From: an uncultured Oscillibacter sp. | GTDB lineage: Bacteria > Bacillota > Clostridia > Oscillospirales > Oscillospiraceae | Reading direction: 5' to 3' | Assembly: GCA_947245315.1 (NCBI GenBank) | Contig: CAMXNV010000062.1 | Span: 1 to 10,418, forward strand | Length of the DNA stretch: 10,418 bases | Part shown: piece by piece, positions 6,183-10,418 of the stretch | How positions within the stretch are numbered: position 1 is the stretch's first letter | How the letters are laid out: each line of letters opens with the position of its first letter | Program-made: the position numbers and the translations under genes | Notes under the pieces: model-generated | The model's database searches: none | Seen by the model: the letters and a program-made list of their open reading frames with translations, nothing else | Told to the model about the DNA's origin: nothing

Positions 6183-6659
6183 ATGGATATGGAAATGAAA
6201 TTGATTAAAATAGGTATTGATGACGCAGAGAAATTATGGAAAATGCAAGTGAAGGCATTTCAGGATTTATATGAGAAATATCAGGATGCAGAAACAAGTC
6301 CTTCAACCGAAAAGATTGATAAGATAATAATGAGGTTAAATCAATCATTTACCTATTATTACTTTATAGAGGCAAATGGTAGGATAGTAGGTGCTGTGCG
6401 AGTTGTTGACCAACAGGAAGAAGGCACGGCAAAAAGGATATCTCCGATTTTTATTATGAAAGAATACAGAAATAAGGGTTATGCACAAAAGGCGATACAA
6501 TTAGTTGAAGAAATACATGGCAGTTCAAATTGGGAATTGGATACGATTTTACAGGAAAAAGGGAATTGTTATTTATATGAAAAAATGGGATATCACCAAA
6601 CAGGAAAAACGGAGACAATTAACAATAAACTGACTTTAGTATTTTATAGAAAAAATTAA
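6183..6659 (+). CDS. GNAT-family N-acetyltransferase, AT-rich passenger gene
   Basis: A 158-residue GCN5-related acetyltransferase, transferring acetyl from acetyl-CoA to an amine on an unknown small molecule or protein. The acetyl-CoA loop motif is visible as R96-N-K-G-Y-A101, after the beta strand ISPIFIM (about 86-92); the C-terminal half has YLYEKMGYHQTG (about 130-141), the usual GNAT strand and helix end. Three in-frame ATGs compete (6183, 6189, 6195). GAGAG ends immediately before the first and is six bases from the second, so 6189 is likely the true start. Codon use is AT-rich (AAA, ATA, GAA, TTA), unlike every other gene here, pointing to horizontal transfer. It lies alone within the 6115-6712 cassette and ends about 45 bp before its right inverted repeat. 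Confidence 0.85.
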   Translation: MDMEMKLIKIGIDDAEKLWKMQVKAFQDLYEKYQDAETSPSTEKIDKIIMRLNQSFTYYYFIEANGRIVGAVRVVDQQEEGTAKRISPIFIMKEYRNKGYAQKAIQLVEEIHGSSNWELDTILQEKGNCYLYEKMGYHQTGKTETINNKLTLVFYRKN

Positions 6660-6761
6660 TATAGCTTCAGGTTTATGGAATGGTTTATGGGAACATTTTC
6701 CCAAAAAGGGAGTTCATCATCGCCCCTACACCATGCCAGGGAAAATCAAACATCAAAAAAT

Positions 6762-6803
6762 GCGCGATAGGACGCGCCTATTTAAATCAGCTTTCTTGAG
6801 AAA
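6762..6803 (+). promoter_or_regulatory. Competing hairpins and palindrome in the carA leader
   Basis: GCGCG (6762-6766) can pair with CGCGC (6773-6777), or ATAGG (6767-6771) with CCTAT (6777-6781); the two pairings exclude each other. A 12-bp dyad TTTCTTGAGAAA follows at 6792-6803, 28 bp before carA. No T run, T-box or clear PyrR-type anti-terminator was seen. A regulatory role for pyrimidine or arginine control is conjecture. Confidence 0.3.
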
Positions 6804-6830
6804 AACGCGGGTAAACCTAGGGAGGATGCC

Positions 6831-7904
6831 ATGAAAAAAGGCTATTTGGTCCTGGCCAACGGCCAGGTGTTTGAGGGCCTCCGCTTCGGCGGGGAGGCCC
6901 AGGCCCTCGGCGAGCTGGTCTTTACCACCGGCATGTGCGGCTATCTGGAGACCCTCACGGACCCCAGCTATGCCGGGCAGATCGTCCTGCAAACCTATCC
7001 CCTCATCGGCAATTACGGCGTCATCCCCGCGGACTACGAGGGGGCGTGCCGCGTGAAGGGCTACGTGGTCCGGGAGTGGTGCGAGCATCCCTCCAACTTC
7101 CGCTGCCAGGGGGACCTGGAGGGCTTCCTGCGAGAGCGGAACGTCCCCGGCCTCTGCGGCGTGGACACCCGCCAGCTCACCCGGATCATCCGGGAGTCCG
7201 GCGTCATGAATGCCATGATCTGCGACGAGGTGCCCGGGGACCTCACGGCCCTCCGGGACTACGCCGTCACCGGCGTGGTGGAGGCCGTCACCCGTAAGGA
7301 GCCCGCCGTCTTCCCGGCGGAGGGCGAGGCCCGCTTCCGGGTCTCCCTGCTGGACTACGGGGCCAAGAACAACATCATCCGGGAGCTCCGGAAGCGGGGC
7401 TGCGACGTCACCGTCCTCCCGGCAAACGCCCCGGCGGAGGCCATCCTGGACTCCGGGGCCGACGGCGTCATGCTCTCCAACGGCCCCGGGGACCCGGCGG
7501 AGAATGTCTATCAGATCGAGCAGATCAAGAAGCTCCTGGGGAAGCTCCCCCTCTTCGGCATCTGCCTGGGCCACCAGCTCACGGCCCTGGCGGCGGGAGG
7601 GACCACCTACAAGCTGAAATACGGCCACCGGGGGGTGAACCAGCCCGTCCGGGACCTGAGCGGCGTCCGGACTTACATCACCAGCCAGAACCACGGCTAC
7701 GCGGTGGACGGGGCCTCGGTGAAGACGGGCCGGGTCTCCTTTGCCAACGCCAACGACGGCACCTGTGAGGGCCTGGACTACCCGGGCCTCCGGGCCTTCA
7801 CCGTCCAGTTCCACCCCGAGGCCCGGAGCGGGCCCCAGGACACGGCGTTCCTCTTTGACCGCTTTGTGGATTTGATGAAGGGAGGGGAGCAGTCATGCCT
7901 CTGA
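6831..7904 (+). CDS. carA: Carbamoyl-phosphate synthase small (glutaminase) subunit
   Basis: Glutamine amidotransferase subunit that hydrolyses glutamine and channels ammonia to CarB for carbamoyl phosphate, the precursor of pyrimidines and arginine. Residues 1-150 form the CPSase small-chain N-terminal domain (KGYLVLANGQVFEG, GYLETLTDPSYAGQ, CGVDTRQLTR). The class I glutaminase domain follows, with SNGPGDP (216-222), nucleophile C245 in GICLGHQ, KYGHRGVNQPV (263-273), and the catalytic H328-P-E330. Length 357 aa is normal. GGAGG lies five bases before the ATG. It overlaps carB by 10 bp. No strong promoter was seen between the cassette and this gene. Confidence 0.97.
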   Translation: MKKGYLVLANGQVFEGLRFGGEAQALGELVFTTGMCGYLETLTDPSYAGQIVLQTYPLIGNYGVIPADYEGACRVKGYVVREWCEHPSNFRCQGDLEGFLRERNVPGLCGVDTRQLTRIIRESGVMNAMICDEVPGDLTALRDYAVTGVVEAVTRKEPAVFPAEGEARFRVSLLDYGAKNNIIRELRKRGCDVTVLPANAPAEAILDSGADGVMLSNGPGDPAENVYQIEQIKKLLGKLPLFGICLGHQLTALAAGGTTYKLKYGHRGVNQPVRDLSGVRTYITSQNHGYAVDGASVKTGRVSFANANDGTCEGLDYPGLRAFTVQFHPEARSGPQDTAFLFDRFVDLMKGGEQSCL

Positions 7905-10418
7905 ATACCAGCATTAAAAAGGTCCTGGTCATCGGCTCCGGCCCCATTGTCATCGGCCAGGCGGCGGAGTTCGACTACGCCGGGGCCCAGGCCTGCCGGG
8001 TCTTGAAGGAGGCGGGGGTCAACGTGGTCCTCTGCAACTCCAACCCCGCCACCATCATGACGGACCAGGCCATGGCGGACGAGATTTACTTGGAGCCCCT
8101 GACGGTGGAGACCGTGAAGCGCATCATCCGCAAGGAGAAGCCCGACTCCCTCCTGGCGGGCTTAGGGGGCCAGACGGGCCTGACCCTGGCCATGCAGCTG
8201 GACAAGGAGGGCTTCCTTGCCGAGCAGAACGTCCGCCTCCTGGGCACCGGCGCCGCGGCCATCTCCCGGGCCGAGGACCGGGAGCTCTTCAAGGAGGCCA
8301 TGGCCGAGATCGGCCAGCCGGTCATCGCCTCCGACATCGCGGAGACCGTGGAGGGTGCTTTGGCCGTGGCTTCCAGAATCGGCTACCCCGTCATCGTCCG
8401 TCCGGCCTTCACCCTGGGGGGCGCGGGGGGCGGCGCGGCCGCCAACGAGGCCGAGCTTCGGATCATCGCCCAGACGGGCCTGGACGCCTCGCCCATCACC
8501 CAGGTGCTGATTGAGAAGGCCATCTTCGGCTGGAAGGAAATCGAGTTCGAGACCATGCGGGACGGCGCGGGGAACGTCATCGCCGTCTGCTCCATGGAGA
8601 ACCTGGACCCCGTGGGGGTCCACACCGGGGACTCCATCGTGGTGGCCCCGGCCCAGACCCTGGCGGACCGGGAGTTCCAGATGCTCCGCTCCGCCTCGTT
8701 GGACATCATTGCCCACCTGGGCATCGTGGGGGGCTGCAACGTCCAGCTGGCTTTGAACCCGGACAGCTTTGAGTACGCCGTCATCGAGGTGAACCCCCGG
8801 GTGTCCCGGTCCTCCGCCCTGGCGTCGAAAGCCACGGGCTACCCTATTGCCAAGATCACGGCCAAGATCGCCCTGGGGTACACCCTGGACGAGATTAAAA
8901 ACGACATCACGGGAAAGACCTGCGCCTGCTTCGAGCCCACCCTGGATTACATCGTCGTGAAGATGCCCAAGTGGCCCTTCGACAAGTTCGCCGACGCCTC
9001 CCGGACCCTGGGCACCCAGATGAAGGCCACCGGCGAGGTCATGTCCATCGCCCCCAGCTTCGAGATGGCCCTGATGAAGGCCGTCCGGGGCGCGGAGATC
9101 GGCATGGACAGCCTGAACCGGAAGAGCACCGACAGCGCCCCCATCTGGGAGCGGCTCCGCCGGGTGGACGACCGGCGGCTCTTCACCGTCTTCGAGGCCC
9201 TGAAATCCGGGGTGTCCGTGGACGAGATTTTCGGCATCACCCGGATTGACCGCTGGTTCCTTTGGAAGCTCCGGGGGATGGCGGACTTTGAAAAAAATTT
9301 GGAGACCCGGGGCTTAACGGGAGAGAATTACGAGACCGGAAAACGCCTGGGATACCCGGATGAGACCCTTCTCCGCCTCTCCGGGGCCCAATCTCTGCCG
9401 GAAGCGCCGAAATCCGCCGTCTACAAAATGGTGGACACCTGCGGCGCGGAGTTCGACGCGGAAACCCCCTATTTTTACTCCAGTTTTGACCGCTTTTGCG
9501 AGTCCAGCGCCTTCCCCCGGTCCGGGCGGCCGGTCATCATGGTCCTGGGCTCCGGACCCATCCGGATCGGCCAGGGCATCGAGTTCGACTATTCCTCCGT
9601 CCACTGCGTCTGGACCCTGAAGGAGCTGGGGTACGACGTCGTCATCGTCAACAACAACCCGGAAACGGTCTCCACGGACTATGACACGGCGGACCGGCTG
9701 TACTTTGAGCCCCTGTACCCCGAGGACGTGATGCACATCATCGAGGCGGAAAAGCCCGTGGGGGTGGTCGTGGCCTTCGGCGGCCAGACGGCCATCAAGC
9801 TGACCAAGTTCCTGGACGAAAAGGGCATCCCCATCCTGGGGACCTCCGCCGAGTCCATCGACATGGCCGAGGACCGGGAGCGCTTCGACGAGCTCTTGGA
9901 GCGCTTCCACATCAAGCGGCCCCAGGGCCGAGGCGTCCTGGGCATGGAGGAGGCTTTACAGGCGGCCAACGAATTGGGCTACCCCGTCCTTCTGCGGCCC
10001 TCCTATGTCATCGGGGGACAGAATATGGTCATCGCCCACAATGACGAGGACGTCCGGACCTACATGAATGTAATCCTGTCCGGGAAGGTGGAGAACCCCA
10101 TCCTGGTGGACCAGTACCTCATGGGCAAGGAGCTGGAGGTGGACGTGATCTCCGACGGCGTGGACGTGCTGATTCCCGGCGTCATGCAGCACATCGAGCG
10201 CACCGGCGTCCACTCCGGGGACTCCATCGCCGTCTATCCCCCCTTCTCCATCGGGGACCGGACGCTGAAAACCATCATCGACTGCTCCGAGAAGCTGGCC
10301 CTGTCTCTGGGCACCAGGGGCCTCATCAATATTCAGTACCTGATTTATCAGGGAGAGCTCTATGTCATCGAGGTCAACCCCCGGGCCAGCCGGACGGTGC
10401 CCTACATCTCCAAGGTCA
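7895..10418 (+). CDS. carB: Carbamoyl-phosphate synthase large subunit (3' end outside window)
   Basis: Synthetase subunit making carbamoyl phosphate from bicarbonate, ammonia and two ATP; with CarA it feeds pyrimidine and arginine synthesis. The reading frame stays open from the ATG at 7895 to the right edge: 841 codons of the usual about 1,070. The first half begins KKVLVIGSGPIVIGQAAEFD and carries the ATP-grasp loop PAFTLGGAGGG. The second half begins near residue 549 with VLGSGPIRIGQGIEFDY and has the loop RPSYVIGGQNM, where many homologues read GGRAM. Metal and ATP residues VIEVNPR occur in both halves. Missing are the end of the second synthetase domain and the C-terminal allosteric (MGS-like) domain. 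The start has GGAGGGGAG upstream, inside carA, so translation is probably coupled. Confidence 0.96.
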   Translation, partial: MPLNTSIKKVLVIGSGPIVIGQAAEFDYAGAQACRVLKEAGVNVVLCNSNPATIMTDQAMADEIYLEPLTVETVKRIIRKEKPDSLLAGLGGQTGLTLAMQLDKEGFLAEQNVRLLGTGAAAISRAEDRELFKEAMAEIGQPVIASDIAETVEGALAVASRIGYPVIVRPAFTLGGAGGGAAANEAELRIIAQTGLDASPITQVLIEKAIFGWKEIEFETMRDGAGNVIAVCSMENLDPVGVHTGDSIVVAPAQTLADREFQMLRSASLDIIAHLGIVGGCNVQLALNPDSFEYAVIEVNPRVSRSSALASKATGYPIAKITAKIALGYTLDEIKNDITGKTCACFEPTLDYIVVKMPKWPFDKFADASRTLGTQMKATGEVMSIAPSFEMALMKAVRGAEIGMDSLNRKSTDSAPIWERLRRVDDRRLFTVFEALKSGVSVDEIFGITRIDRWFLWKLRGMADFEKNLETRGLTGENYETGKRLGYPDETLLRLSGAQSLPEAPKSAVYKMVDTCGAEFDAETPYFYSSFDRFCESSAFPRSGRPVIMVLGSGPIRIGQGIEFDYSSVHCVWTLKELGYDVVIVNNNPETVSTDYDTADRLYFEPLYPEDVMHIIEAEKPVGVVVAFGGQTAIKLTKFLDEKGIPILGTSAESIDMAEDRERFDELLERFHIKRPQGRGVLGMEEALQAANELGYPVLLRPSYVIGGQNMVIAHNDEDVRTYMNVILSGKVENPILVDQYLMGKELEVDVISDGVDVLIPGVMQHIERTGVHSGDSIAVYPPFSIGDRTLKTIIDCSEKLALSLGTRGLINIQYLIYQGELYVIEVNPRASRTVPYISKV

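Larger units (their letters stand above)
6115..6712 (+). mobile_element. 598-bp transposon-like cassette carrying a GNAT gene
   Basis: Ends are inverted repeats: CTCCCTTTT at 6115-6123 and its complement AAAAGGGAG at 6704-6712, extending to 12 of 14 matches. Directly outside lie TTCATAAT (6107-6114) and TTCATCAT (6713-6720), an 8-bp direct repeat with one mismatch. Base composition changes from GC-rich to AT-rich within these limits. Excising the segment plus one direct repeat restores a perfect hairpin of the host repeat. The cassette encodes only the GNAT protein and no transposase, so it would be non-autonomous. An 8-bp duplication is known from several IS families, including IS1595, which can carry passenger genes; I cannot assign a family from these ends. 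Confidence 0.6.
6045..6730. repeat. TGTAGGGGCG palindromic element, interrupted
   Basis: Perfect 10-bp inverted ends TGTAGGGGCG (6045-6054) and CGCCCCTACA (6721-6730). Left hairpin: GGGCGGCT/AGCCGCCC (6050-6057 with 6061-6068). The second hairpin, reverse-oriented, is split: its left arm GGGCGATT is at 6101-6108 and its other side ends at 6730. Joining 6114 to 6721 gives GGGCGATTCATAATCGCCC, a perfect 8-bp stem with a CAT loop, and an element of 80 bp. The tail TTCCCGGAGGACGGG (6090-6104) is the reverse complement, with one difference, of the tail of the repeat at 3433-3471. The short ATGCC at 6039-6043 and 6733-6737 may be a remnant of target duplication, but this is weak. Confidence 0.65.

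Noticed and set aside
6039..6737. ATGCC direct repeat as target duplication of the outer palindromic element
   Set aside because: Only five bases, and offset by one and two bases from the element ends; chance match cannot be excluded, so it is mentioned but not claimed.
6660..6830. T-box, PyrR anti-terminator or ARG box before carA
   Set aside because: I looked for a T-box consensus, a terminator with T run, and a PyrR-binding loop and found none convincing.
6753..7814. Minus-strand open frame of 353 codons opposite carA
   Set aside because: Antisense shadow of carA, with repetitive Gly/Val/Asp-rich sequence and no recognisable domain.

Overview
The window looks like chromosomal DNA of a high-G+C, gut-type member of the Firmicutes (Clostridia, most likely Oscillospiraceae and relatives such as Flavonifractor or Lawsonibacter). 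The grounds are: a RicT (PSP1/YaaT) gene directly behind a DNA polymerase III delta' gene, an order known from Bacillus and Clostridia; strong AAAGGAG or GGAGG ribosome binding sites before most genes; G/C-ending codons; and dispersed palindromic repeats of the kind common in that family. The taxonomic placement is inference.

Layout. Positions 79-3026 (minus strand) hold a tight three-gene unit, holB-ricT-HAD phosphatase, with an extended -10 promoter near 3070. The holB stop and the ricT start overlap as TTGA, so ricT starts on TTG. Positions 3066-3587 carry no gene but are packed with palindromic repeats. At 3588-4571 (minus) lies an orphan PhnD-like lipoprotein. Transcription then switches to the plus strand: an Imm22-like protein (4781-5170) with a good promoter and a GC-rich hairpin leader, an intrinsic terminator, trmO (5238-5927), a low-GC GNAT acetyltransferase (6183-6659), and carA-carB (6831 to the right edge, with carB cut by the window end).

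The most interesting region is 5990-6830. A good sigma-A-type promoter (TTGACG-N17-CATAAT) is followed by a small palindromic element bounded by TGTAGGGGCG and CGCCCCTACA. The second hairpin of that element is split by a 598-bp AT-rich segment carrying the GNAT gene with its own promoter. This segment has 9-bp perfect (12/14 extended) terminal inverted repeats and is flanked by 8-bp direct repeats matching at 7 of 8 positions. Removing it with one direct repeat restores a perfect hairpin. I read this as a small transposon-like passenger cassette that landed in a dispersed repeat in the carAB leader and moved carAB away from its probable promoter.

The rest is housekeeping: clamp loading, RNA processing and sporulation control (RicT), tRNA t6A methylation (TrmO), and carbamoyl phosphate synthesis for pyrimidines and arginine (CarAB). 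No CRISPR array, rRNA, tRNA or phage gene was seen.
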